From NCBI GenBank assembly GCA_023055505.1, contig JALIRH010000004.1, positions 13,821,368 to 13,885,367 of the forward strand: a stretch of DNA of 64,000 nt, written 5' to 3'. How positions within the stretch are numbered: the stretch's first letter is position 1; each line of letters starts with the position of its first letter. A program made the translations under genes and the position numbers. Shown here in pieces: positions 34,493-44,763 of the stretch. The notes under the pieces are model-generated. The model did not search any database, was not told the origin of the DNA, and was given only the letters and a program-made list of their open reading frames with translations. The stretch comes from Callipepla californica brunnescens (lineage: Eukaryota; Chordata; Aves; Galliformes; Odontophoridae).

Positions 34493-36860
34493 AAGCCTCT
34501 CTGAGGAGAGGAAGACCATACGTGCTGAGCTGGACAAAGGCTCATGTCACCCCCGCCAGAAAAAGAGGAAAATTGGAGTTTTGCTCCTGGGGTTGAAATG
34601 GCCTTGGGTGATCTAATGTCTCCTTGGGAATGCTCTCTGGACTTGCTTTCCTTGCTTGTTTGTGATCAATGTTGATTGAGGTACCAGCCTGCTCCTGAAT
34701 GAGCGTGGTGGTTGCAGAGTTGGACATTGCAGTTTACCTTCTGTTAGCTCTTTGACTGTACTAGCCTGAACCTTTTGGCCTCAGGTTTCCTTCTGTTTCT
34801 TTGGTATGATACAAATGATCCTCTTTCTGCTTTTGTCTTTCCTGGTTTTGTGCTACTTGTTTGCATTGGAGGACCCTGTGCTTAATGTTCTTTGCTTCCT
34901 AGTTGAGGTGGTGATGACTGAGGAATGCCTTTTTCTCTTTTGAAGTTGAACTCAGGGATGAGACCACTTGCATCTTGCAGAAAGATCTGTTCAGAGGACC
35001 TGCGAGAGAAGGACAGCCTTTGCTCGCTTCCCGGAGCTGTGGGTGAAGAGTCCAAACCTTAAAGAAACTGGACTGTTTTTTGCCCCACACCTGATCAGAA
35101 CTGGGTACGCGTGGAGTGCCAGCTGAGCTCTTCCACTGTACTTGATTCAGTTCCAGCAATGTCCTTAGGGCTGGAGTTATAAATTTGAGTGCAAAGGAGG
35201 AAGGTGTAAAGTGAGAGCAAACACAGTCCTGAGCATCCCAGAGTCTGGCATCAAATTGCTATTAAAGTTTTGGGGTGGTGCAGCTGCAATGAAAGGAGAA
35301 ATCTAAACGAGTCCATTCGGAAGGGGAATACTCATGAATTTCTGCTGTGAGAACGCTAAAGGTGCTCCTCCAGGATGATTGTCAGGAGCACAGAGCAGGA
35401 GGTGACATGCGCGGCTTCTTCCTTGAGCTGCTCGGGCACTCCCTGCACTTGCAGGATTCATGAGCCCAGAGATAAGCAGCTGGGTGCAGAGAGGAGTGCT
35501 GTCCTTGTAGCACATTTGTGAAGTGCTTCTGACCTCCAGTGGTATCTTGCTCAGTGCAGCATTTCTTTAAGATGAAGCAAAGACTGCATGCAGTCTTTGT
35601 TCCTGTTTTTATTTTAGATTAGGAGTGGGTCCAGGTTGTCAGTGTGTCAGGAGCTGCAGTGCCCCTGTGAAGCACCACTTGGTACTCAACTGCTGCTTCT
35701 GTGGGAGCAGAACCGATTTGTTGGAGCAGTCCCCTGGGATACTCCGCTGATGTCTTGCTAAGCAGATTTGCAAGTGTAATTACAGGCTTAAAGGTGAACT
35801 GAAATGCTGCCTTAAATGTCAAATCCCATCAGAAGGGTGGATATAACACCACAGCCACTAGAACCCAGTCCCTGTGGTACTGACTGCAAATAAATCTACC
35901 CTGACAAGGAAACGGGAAGTTAGGATGGGCCTTCAGGATGTGTTCTTGCACACCGTGACGTTAACTACAGGATTTACCCTGTTGCTGTTGGGCATTAAGC
36001 CCCCTCCATTGCACGGGCTGCACTGAAAGAGCAGCTCAGACCTGCTGGGATTTCACTGCACTAGTGTGTGTTTAAAAAGCAAGTTATGGTCATGTTGTGA
36101 CAGAGCACTGAAAATGCCAGCGATGAGCACAGGTCTTGCTGTCTGCGTGCATGAGGGAGTTGCTTTGTTTCCTGTGGTTTGCAGATCTTGAGATGCTTGG
36201 AAGGGACTGTGTTTTCTTGCAGCTGGCCACCTGTGTTACCCTTGCTGCTGGCCTTGTAGAAATGTGCTGTTTTGCTCCCCAGCTGCGCTTATGATGTGGA
36301 GAGAGGTTTGGTTCTCTGTTTGCCTCCTAGGAGGGATGTGGCCGGGGAGGCAGGGAGGTGGGGATTTAAGCAGTCCTTCCTTTAAATGGATTCTGGGGGG
36401 AATTACTTTCCTATTCCTAAATTGGGCTGACGGTGCCACCCTGATGCTGTCACGTGCAGGGGCTTGCAGCCTTCTCTTGGCCACAGTGTGCAGGTGGGGA
36501 AGCGGTGGTCCTGCAGCATGTCCGCTCACTCCTACAAGCGCTCCTCATCCCTTTCACTTCTGCTCTCTATTTCCCTTCTGTGAATGCCCTAAGGGAGCAG
36601 CACTGCCTTCCGTGCTGAGAACGAGTATGATTAATTTATTTCCTGACCTGCTCTTGGATCACCTCTAGGGTTAATAGGAACCCAGTCCTGGTTTTAACTT
36701 GAATGTCTTTTGTTTTACGTCTATTTATAATTGGAATCATTTTGATTTTGTACCTGTTACTTTGCGAAGTTTTGCACCGAGCCACTCTGAACCGTGCACT
36801 TCCCCGGTTGTTCGGCTGATTTGTTTAGGGAGAATTAAAGCTGGTGGCTTTACTTTGTAA
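34493..36860 (+). other. PRR5L: PRR5L 3' UTR (predicted)
   Basis: Non-coding sequence after the stop. Candidate poly(A) signals are ATTAAA at 35261-35266, AATAAA at 35889-35894 and ATTAAA at 36834-36839. I favour the last as the distal end because a T-rich, UTR-like stretch leads up to it and the texture changes afterwards. A still longer 3' UTR ending at 40352 cannot be excluded. Confidence 0.45.
36834..36839 (+). terminator. candidate PRR5L poly(A) signal ATTAAA
   Basis: ATTAAA, followed within 15-35 nt by tttactttgtaaactgag and then ccttgttcttt as a possible U-rich downstream element. It is weaker than a canonical AATAAA. Confidence 0.4.
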
Positions 36861-37641
36861 ACTGAGCTAACCTTGTTCTTTAACCATCGCGGAGGGTGCG
36901 GTCTGAGCGCGCTCTCGTCGGTGTGGCTCATGGATCTTGACTGTTTCTTTTGCCAGTGCCGGTACTGCTGCCAGGGCTGGGGATGGCCGTGGGCAGTTTT
37001 GGGTCTTGGGACTCTCCCCTACTCTGAATTCATACCGCAGCACAGGGCAGCTGCTGCTTGATGCCTCTGTCGTGGGGCTTCGGAGTGAACTCCTCTTGTG
37101 CTGGTTCATAATTCTTGTGGAATAATAATTGTGCACTGCGTAGCAACAGCCCGTTACACTGGAAAAAAGAGTGGAGTCCCAGAATTGTTATTTCTGGGCT
37201 CGAAGTTCATGAAGACAGCTGCAGTGGCTCACGCTCAAGAGTTTGCAGTCGCTATTGTCACTGAAAAGACCCTCCCCACCCTTCTGTCTCAGTTCTGTGA
37301 GATTGCTCAGGCTGCTGCAAGAGCAGATGAGAGCATGGCTGGGAGACGCTTGGAGCTGCTGCACCAGGACAAGCTGGAAGGTGATGGAGTTAATGTATAT
37401 TAAATGGTAGTGAGAAACCACAAGATCCTCTTCACTGTATGACCCTTAGAATGATTTATTTATTGCCATCATCGCTCTATATTTCCACTGTGGTTTTTTA
37501 ATCCACTTCAATCTAAGCAGCTATCAACTAACAGATAGTGATGGTTCCTGGAGTAGAAACAGGAGTCCTTCCCTCTCTCCTGTGCATCTCTAAGGGGCAG
37601 CTTCACTATTTATTACAAGGGCTGCTGCTGCCTTTTCTCAG
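36860..37641. other. intergenic, nothing firmly assigned
   Basis: It begins with a small CpG-enriched patch (about 36887-36921). A plus-strand frame at 37098-37403 has a plausible amino-acid composition but no start context, splice partner or family match. I assign nothing here. Confidence 0.5.
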
Positions 37642-40375
37642 GCTCCATCTCCACCCAGCTGAATGATCATTTATTTGCTGTTTGGTTGCAAATAAAATAA
37701 ATGAAGAGGGGGAAGCTGCTCTGATGGAGGGAATGATGGCACCTGTACTGGAAAGCTCCTGCAGAAGGAGGGAATTTGAGCCCAATATTCTGCTCCGGAG
37801 CACTGGTGAGCTGAATGAGGAAGGTCCGGGGAACTCAGGTAAGCATTTGAGACTTTGTATGTCTGGGACGTAGAGTGAATTCTCCCTTACAACCTTGTGT
37901 GAGTGCTGGAGAGAGGAGGGGATTTATTGTGATTTCTCCCCCACCCCTTTCCCAGAAGGGAGGATGAGAACTATCACGTGCTGAGCATTACAGTTTGTTA
38001 TGATGCATTGTGGATGAAGTCCCACTGGAGTAACCTATGGAGAAAGTGTAGTTTTTCCTCTGCTCCTGGTGGTGGCTGCTGTACATAGCATCATCCTCAT
38101 TTCATGCGTCCCAGGGGCACTTTAAGTACAGATTCATTTGTGAGTTTTAACTACAGGGATCCACAAGGGATGCAGTTTGATGTGAAGAAGCCAAAGCTTC
38201 AGCCTGAGGAGCCTCTCTTGGTGATTTACTGAGGTAAGTGGAGTTGGTCACACCTGGTGCAATACAGAGCCAGGAAAACTTGCACATGCCACTTCTCCTT
38301 GCCAGGAGCTTGGTTCCTTGTGCACTGCCAGGACAGCCTGACTCGTGTGTAGCTGGAACTGCTGCTTGCTTAAAAACAGCAACAGAAACAAAGGTGAAGC
38401 TTAGACAGAATACAATGCATGGGCGGCTGGATGCAGAAATGGAAATAAAGCCAGTAAGCTGTGGTGAACTGTTGTAGGGTTTGACAAGTCACACTCACTG
38501 ACTTCATGTTTAAGGACAGAACTGTAGGCACCTTCAGTGTTACGGAGCTGGTGGCAGCAGGTACAGCGAGGATGAGTGCTTCTGGGAGCAGGAGGGAAAA
38601 CTGAGGAGTTAGCAGAGTGGACCTGCAACAGAATTGCTGGGACTCTGCAGCCTTCGCATGTCTCTGCACAGCGTAACAGGTGTGGAGAGGTAAGAGATGT
38701 CCTACTTTTTATTTTTTAACTCATATCAATTAAGTTGCATGGAGATCAGTATGTCTGAGGGGGAAAAGAAGTAGAAAATGAACGTTTTGGGGCACTTGGT
38801 CACAGGGTATTTAGCAAGCAAGCACTTTGACTTTTTAATAAGTAAGTAAGTTAAAGAATGCAGGTGCTTCTTCCAAAATTATTGCTGCCCAACTGCTGCT
38901 CCATTTATTCAGGCAGTCCTTCAGGAAGCTGAGCAGAGCAGGGCTTTCCTGCAGACCGTGCTGTGGCACAACATGAATGGCTCTGGAGAGGGCTGTGTGC
39001 CAGCCTATGGCTGTATTTGTGAGCTGCTAGTGCTAAGCTGCAGATAAGGTGTGTCTGTGACAGAAGAGCAGTAAAGAAGCAGCTCCAGCTGTGAGAGGAA
39101 ATCACTGAGCACAGGAACTGCATGGGCTGTGTTGGTCCGGCTGTGTCAGAGCAGGAGGAGGTGGCTCATTGGTCTGCACAAAAGCTGATAGGAAAATCAT
39201 TTCCCATTTCACAGTTTTCTCCTCTGAGAGTTTCAGAAATTTCCTCATTCCATCTCAAAGGGGAAAAAAAACCAACCCAATCAAACCTTAACCTTTTACA
39301 GCTGTGAAACCCAAGCACTTATTTCCACAGAACAGAGGGGTTCAGCTGTGATTGCTCAAAGAGGGGATAGAAGAGCACAGCTCCAGCTCTCCAGCACAGC
39401 ACCGATCCGTGCTGCACCTCACTCTGCTCCCCAGCACACAACAGATGGCGAAACCATGGAGTAAAACTGTGTATTTTGTCCCCAGTGAGAACAAGCACAG
39501 CTCTTTCAGAAGGAACTACGACAGGAGGGAGTTGGTAATGGTTCCGCTTGGAATAAAATACTAGGGTGGACTCAAGCTAGGATTAGTACATCGCATTTTT
39601 TCTGCTTCTTCAGGAGAAAGGGAAAATTAAAAATGAGAAACAGGCAATTCTGCCTTTGAAAAAAATTATCTGTGAACTGCAGTTGATGGCAGAAATAGCA
39701 CAAAATGTCCATGTTTACATTTACAAGAGCTGTAAATGTCAGCTTGAGTTTGGGCATGCTCTTTTTACACAGGTGTGTGTATTTGTATGGAACAGGTGAG
39801 GTCTCAGAATAAAAAGCCACTGAAGAAGAAAAATGAAGAGCACAGAAGTAAAGACGACTCAGGATGCTGTCCTTTCAGATGCAGCTAACAAAGGTCAGTG
39901 TCTTTCTGTCTCCTTTGCCTTTACTTCTCTATTTTTTCTGTATTTCTGCCAGCTCTTGTCCCTGGTTTTCCTGCTGTCTCTGTTCTCCCCCTTTGGCCCT
40001 AGCATCCCCAGCTGATGCTGGTTAGCCACAGTTACTCTGTTATGCCACGTTCACCCCCTTCTGTTTGTCTGCGGCCTGAATAGTTCTCAACACGTAAGTT
40101 TGGGGATCATCACCCCAACAGTTTACTTTCAGTTGCCCTTCCTGTGTCTCCTAATAACGACTGGAGCTATCACCACCCTTTATGAACTACAGCAATCTCT
40201 CTCTCTTGAAATACACGGTACCTTTTTTGTTTTTTTGACTTAGAGAATACGTGCTCTTTCCCCCCCAGTGCAAATCAGCCAACTGGAACCCACGAGGCAG
40301 AGAAACATCCACCTTCTGGAGCAGCTGGTGTTCTATCCCGCTGCTGCTTGGAATAAAGACGTAACACACAATGTG
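37642..40375 (+). ncRNA. candidate uncharacterised multi-exon plus-strand transcript between PRR5L and TRAF6
   Basis: Possible exons are 37642-37838 (acceptor ccttttctcag, donor CAG|GTAAGC), 38157-38233 (acceptor taactacag, donor GAG|GTAAGT), 39773-39893 (acceptor tttttacacag, donor AAAG|GTCAGT) and 40269-40375 (acceptor ctctttcccccccag, with AATAAA at 40352). No long continuous frame crosses all junctions. Joining 37642-37838 directly to 39773-39893 keeps an open frame with a Lys-rich tail ending CCPFRCS, and exon 38157-38233 carries MQFDVKKPKLQPEE in one frame, so a small peptide is possible. I recognise no family. It could be a lncRNA, alternative 3' exons of PRR5L, or coincidence. Confidence 0.3.
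40352..40357 (+). terminator. plus-strand poly(A) signal AATAAA
   Basis: A canonical AATAAA followed at 40369-40379 by the GU-rich stretch aatgtgtggtt. It would end a plus-strand transcript (PRR5L long form or the candidate above) at about 40370-40380, exactly where the TRAF6 3' UTR ends on the other strand. Confidence 0.5.
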
Positions 40376-40387
40376 TGGTTTAATTAC

Positions 40388-40393
40388 TTTATT
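40388..40393 (-). terminator. TRAF6: TRAF6 distal poly(A) signal AATAAA
   Basis: On the minus strand AATAAA is followed by gtaattaaacc and, 15-30 nt on, ttgtgtgtt (GU-rich downstream element, about 40362-40372). ATTAAA at 40385-40380 is a second overlapping hexamer. It is the first strong signal beyond the UTR. Confidence 0.6.
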
Positions 40394-41517
40394 TTTTTAA
40401 AAATCCTGTTAGAAATATAGCTGTGTATTAATTACAAAATATATATTAATCTGTCGATACTTTAAAAGGAACGAGAGTACTTTACACTCTGGTCAAACAG
40501 AAACCAATACAAAGCTTTAACACTGACCCCACAGTGATCTCTTGCATCTCTCATTAAGGTACTTTGATGACGACAGAGTCTCTCTCAATAAGAGCAGGAA
40601 GGCCACCCTCATTTCTTTCATTAACCATTTCATCCCTCGCTCGCAAACACCACTTAATTTACGTAGCTCACGTTACCTGAGCTCCCACATATACATCACA
40701 TACCAACATTTTCAGTACATTGTTCCCTGCCCTGCAGGGGAGGACATTCAGAGGCAAAAAGAGAACACATTTGCAATATATTATAATTGGAAAATGTGCC
40801 ATAGCAGCTTTGCAATTACATATACTGAGTCTGACTTTAAACACATTAAAGGTGACAGAAATTCAGAAGATAAAGAAGCTGAGCCACTTACTGAAACACC
40901 TGGAGATCTAATAGCGCTGCAAAGCAGCAGCAGTGACAGAAGTAGAGAACCTCATTCCTGAAGAAATTATACTGGAAACTGACTTAATACTCCTATTGCT
41001 GTGTTTGTTTCAGGTACAGTGCTCAGGGCTGCACGCCGTTCTGCTTCCATTTTTAACATGTTCTCAACACAGCCTCGATGTAAAGGTATTTCAGATCAGA
41101 CAATTGAATTTGTAAGGTCAGAAAAAAGAGGCTATTGATTAAAAAAGTATTTTCACATGGAACCTGAACATCTTAGTACTGACCTCAGGAAAGCCTGAAT
41201 AAGGGATAACAGTCACGAAATCTACAGTGAGGTGAGACTGATCCATACTCATCCATCAGCTGAAGACACTATTCTTGTTTGGAAGAGAAAGCACTGGAAC
41301 TGCAGTTAAAGGTGGAGAAAGAATGAGAACACTGGAACAAATGGACAAATGGCTTCATTATGTCTCAGGGCAGAAGAAATTAATACTTAGCACGTTACCT
41401 GTCTCTTACATAAAACTCCAGCATTACGCTAACTTGGCGTCACTCAGAGTTCCACTTGATAATATCAAAACACAGACAAGTAGAACAGCAGCAGTGCCCT
41501 GAGCAGCCCTACTCACA

Positions 41518-41555
41518 TGGCAGCACACGGCTTTTATGTGGCAGCACACGGCTTT
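41518..41555. repeat. 17-bp direct repeat, 21-bp period
   Basis: tggcagcacacggcttt occurs at 41518-41534 and again at 41539-41555, a two-copy tandem duplication within the TRAF6 3' UTR. Confidence 0.85.
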
Positions 41556-42299
41556 CTGCTGCGCTTTCTCTTCACTATTGGGTTGTGCTATTGTACAGAG
41601 TTAACCTGAATCACTTAAACTTCTGAACCTGCCACTGCGTTTCTTCCCGAGGCAGAACTGTAACAAACACAGCAGATAAGGCTCAAAGCAAGAACTCACT
41701 CTGCTGTAGCTGACAGTTCCTAACACAAAGCTTCCAGCAGAGTATTGATGCACGTAGTGGGTCTTTGTTATAAACTCTTAGAGCACAGACAGGGCCCTTT
41801 TGTTAACATCGCCAAGGGTGAGTAAGGAAGTGAGAGCTGCTTCCTGCCACAGCTTAGCAGTCCTTCTGCCTTTCTCCCCGACACATCCAGAAAAGGGAGA
41901 ACAGTACAATGTGAATCGCTTGGAATAACAGCCTGAAAATGTCTGGAGAGCTATGGTACAGTGCTGAGAACGGCCTTCTGGCTACAGCAGCTCTGGGCAC
42001 TGTATTAAAAGCTCTTCACTGAACATGGCTTCACCACTACCACTGCTCTAATGGGAGACAATGGCATGCTGCAGTATGAAATTGACTTAAGAGGTTTACA
42101 AAGATAAGATGTAAAGCGTGGATCTTTTCCTGTTATTGAGTAATATAAGCTCACTCGTCCTCCAAACAGTAAGTCATTTGTGGCTGCTACACTTACAATT
42201 AGCCAGAAGTTCAGTATGCAGTAGTGACGACCTCTTATTATTATTAGGCTCAATCTGCAAAATAAATTGTTGCAACTTCTAAGCTCCTGCAAGTGGGTG

Positions 42300-42306
42300 G
42301 AGAACT
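42300..42306 (-). promoter_or_regulatory. miR-146 seed match (7mer) in TRAF6 3' UTR
   Basis: The minus strand reads AGTTCTC, complementary to miR-146 positions 2-8. The base opposite miRNA position 1 is C, making it a 7mer-m8 site. Confidence 0.5.
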
Positions 42307-42892
42307 CTCCCAAATCAACGTACTGTAGTACGTGTTAATTAGTCTTGTATACATTAAGCACATGCCCTTTCCCCTGATGGGGGACTCTATAGTTGGGATG
42401 CTTTTCAAGTTGCAGCGTCCCACATCCTTACACTGTTGCACTAGTTTGCAGAAGTAATGGAAAAGAGATGCAGGGCTTAACATCTCAGCCTCGGGGTGTA
42501 TGCATCAGTTATGGCGTGAGCAAAACATCTTTGTTTTTGAAGGGAAAGGTCCACACTTTGTCAGTACCATGGTAAATTATTAGCACCAGTGAACTTACCT
42601 ACTGAGCTCTGACTGGTCTGAACAAGTATTCATATGGCACAGAAATACACAGCAGAGAAAACAGTCACAGACGCAACGTGAGGAAGCTCATGAATCCTTG
42701 AACTTACTTAGTGTTTGGCTACAGAGCTGTTAAGGAAGGCAGGCTTCTTTTTTCCTGAGAACAAACAGGACTGCAATTTTCCCTCCCACAAATTAATAGG
42801 CTTTTCTTCCCTCCTCAAGTGTTAAGGAGGTACTGTCTGATGGGACAGGAAAAGGCCACAACAGCTGGAAGCTGACACGGCCAGCTGCCCAC

Positions 42893-42900
42893 TGAGAACT
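42893..42900 (-). promoter_or_regulatory. miR-146 seed match (8mer) in TRAF6 3' UTR
   Basis: The minus strand reads AGTTCTCA, a full 8mer match to the miR-146 seed with the flanking A. TRAF6 is a validated miR-146a target in mammals, in a negative feedback loop on TLR/IL-1 signalling. Confidence 0.6.
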
Positions 42901-43881
42901 AACAGGAGATTATGCAGCTCACGTCACCCAGAACAGCAAGAGAAGGGAGGACGCAGACGCAGATCACAAGTTAACACTGCTTCGAACTTAGGTTTAAACA
43001 ATAAAACAAACTGCAACCCTGACTAGTTACTTATACACCTTTGCTCATCTATCTACCCACCACCTGAAAACTCATCTTGGCCTAATGCTACACTTACCTC
43101 CAGTGGCAGCCATTGAGATTCTGGGCCTGGAGCACACAGCCACAGAAGCGTGGGTCAAAGCAGAGAGCACAGGGGAGTGGCACTTCTGGACCATCTTTCT
43201 TAGAGATATTTCTTCCAAGAGCTTGGCTCGTTTAGCCTTCCTCACAACACCACCACATACCTTTCAGAAATTCTACTATCAACTTGATCTTGGCGTGCAG
43301 CTTCCCGAAGCTAACTGCAGCACAGCAGGGTCAGAGCGGCTCACTCTACATTATGTCAGCAAAGCCTTAACCTGACTTCAGATTTCAAGAGAAGCACAGT
43401 CAAGGACAAATCCTAGATAAGTCAATATAGAAACCATCTCACCCAAGGCAAAGCTTTCCCAAGCTCCACGAAAAAAAGCCCAACCCTCATCTTTATTAGT
43501 TCACCCACCTATCTAAGATTCCCCTGCTACAGAATCTATTCCAAGGCACTGAGCTGCAAAGTTTTACAGTCTTTTCTGGTATGACTTACACTTTGCTGAA
43601 CAGAAATGTGTAGGCACGTCAGTAGGGTTTTCCTGTAGGCAGTTTAAGTTTCGATTCACCATGCTACTTTTAGTTAGCTTGCTACAGAAGTAGCTTACAA
43701 CTTCAACAGAGAACAATTGCTAGCATACGAATGCATGACCTCGTAGAGCTGTTCCAATGAAGATCAACTGCGGTGACTTTTCTGATCTAATACATTCAGC
43801 CATACAGACAATGGAGCGTGCGCGGATCTGTGGTGGAAGAGTACGGCCAGGGCTCCATTCCTCCCACCAGGAAAGGTCTGG

Positions 43882-44763
43882 TTACACGGCTCCATCAGTG
43901 CTGCGAGCTTGAAAACCTTCCCTGCGAAGGCTGTTTAAGTCTAAACGCGTCAGAACTTCGCAGCGCACCAGAAGGGTATCGTCCTTCACAAAGGTTCTTT
44001 GCTTCAAAGTTTGCAGGTGCATGAAAGTCACGTAGCCAAAACCTTTTGGGTTGCGGTGAATTGTCGGTCTCTGGAAGGCCAGGAGCTCTGGCTTGGCTTC
44101 CATCACTTCTTCATGATTCTGCCTTTCGGGGCCGTCCGATTGATCCAAAATAGAAAGCCGTATAGTGCCTTGGAAAGGCCAGGGCAGGTGGCTGTCATAT
44201 TCTCCCTGCATCGTGTGGACAAACAGAGATATAAAATTAGCGCAGCGCTGGGCATTCGGTAACTGGATATGCAAGCGCAAGCACAGCTTGTAGCCAGGCT
44301 TCCCCGTGTAGAAGCCAGGGCTGTGCATCACAACGGGCCTCTCCTCTTCCTGCGCTTTCTGAAGTCCGCTGAAGTTCTCGATCTTCCAGATGTAAATACC
44401 GTTGCACTGCTGCGCCTCCATCTCAGTGATCTTGCCCTCCAGGTTCCGGATGGTGCGTTTCAGTTCTGCCATGTGAGTGTTCTGCGTCTCCATTTTCGCA
44501 ATGAGTTCTCTGATCTGGTGATCTTGTCTCACCAGACGCCCTTCCAACTGCTGAATAGTTTCTTTAAAGTTTTCGACTTCCGGATTACAATTATACGGGG
44601 CACGTGACACATGGGAGAAAAGGGCGGGCTCAAACGGGAGGCCGTTGATGAAGGGCACGGGGTTTGTAGCAGTAACACTGATACTCTGAATGCTCTGAGC
44701 CATCATCCTCATGTGAACCTGAGTGAACTCCTGCATGTGTCGTGCCAGCTCATTCCTCTGCAT
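43882..44763 (-). CDS. TRAF6: TRAF6 terminal coding exon 6 (residues 250-542)
   Basis: Acceptor cctag then ATG CAG at 44763; TAA at 43884-43882. It encodes the end of the last zinc finger ([11 protein letters not shown]), a linker longer than in mammals (about residues 280-310), the coiled coil ([29 protein letters not shown]) and the whole MATH domain ([14 protein letters not shown] to RCEVLTRLD). FTGKPGY-type and [11 protein letters not shown] blocks are intact. It uses the common single-exon architecture of the TRAF6 C-terminus. Confidence 0.97.
   Translation of the reverse strand: MQRNELARHMQEFTQVHMRMMAQSIQSISVTATNPVPFINGLPFEPALFSHVSRAPYNCNPEVENFKETIQQLEGRLVRQDHQIRELIAKMETQNTHMAELKRTIRNLEGKITEMEAQQCNGIYIWKIENFSGLQKAQEEERPVVMHSPGFYTGKPGYKLCLRLHIQLPNAQRCANFISLFVHTMQGEYDSHLPWPFQGTIRLSILDQSDGPERQNHEEVMEAKPELLAFQRPTIHRNPKGFGYVTFMHLQTLKQRTFVKDDTLLVRCEVLTRLDLNSLRREGFQARSTDGAV

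Larger units (their letters stand above)
40370..43881 (-). other. TRAF6: TRAF6 3' UTR
   Basis: About 3.5 kb between the TRAF6 stop (43882-43884) and the canonical AATAAA at 40393-40388 on the minus strand. Mammalian TRAF6 also has a multi-kilobase 3' UTR. It holds two miR-146 seed matches (42893-42900 and 42300-42306), a 21-bp-spaced duplication at 41518-41555, and a possible proximal poly(A) signal near 43489. No repeats of CR1 type lie in it. Confidence 0.7.

Noticed and set aside
37098..37403. A 101-codon plus-strand frame with protein-like composition
   Set aside because: No recognised family, no matching splice partner and no start context. Kept only as part of the unassigned interval.
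43999..44607. Plus-strand open frames opposite the last TRAF6 exon
   Set aside because: They are antisense shadows of the strongly conserved MATH and coiled-coil coding exon.
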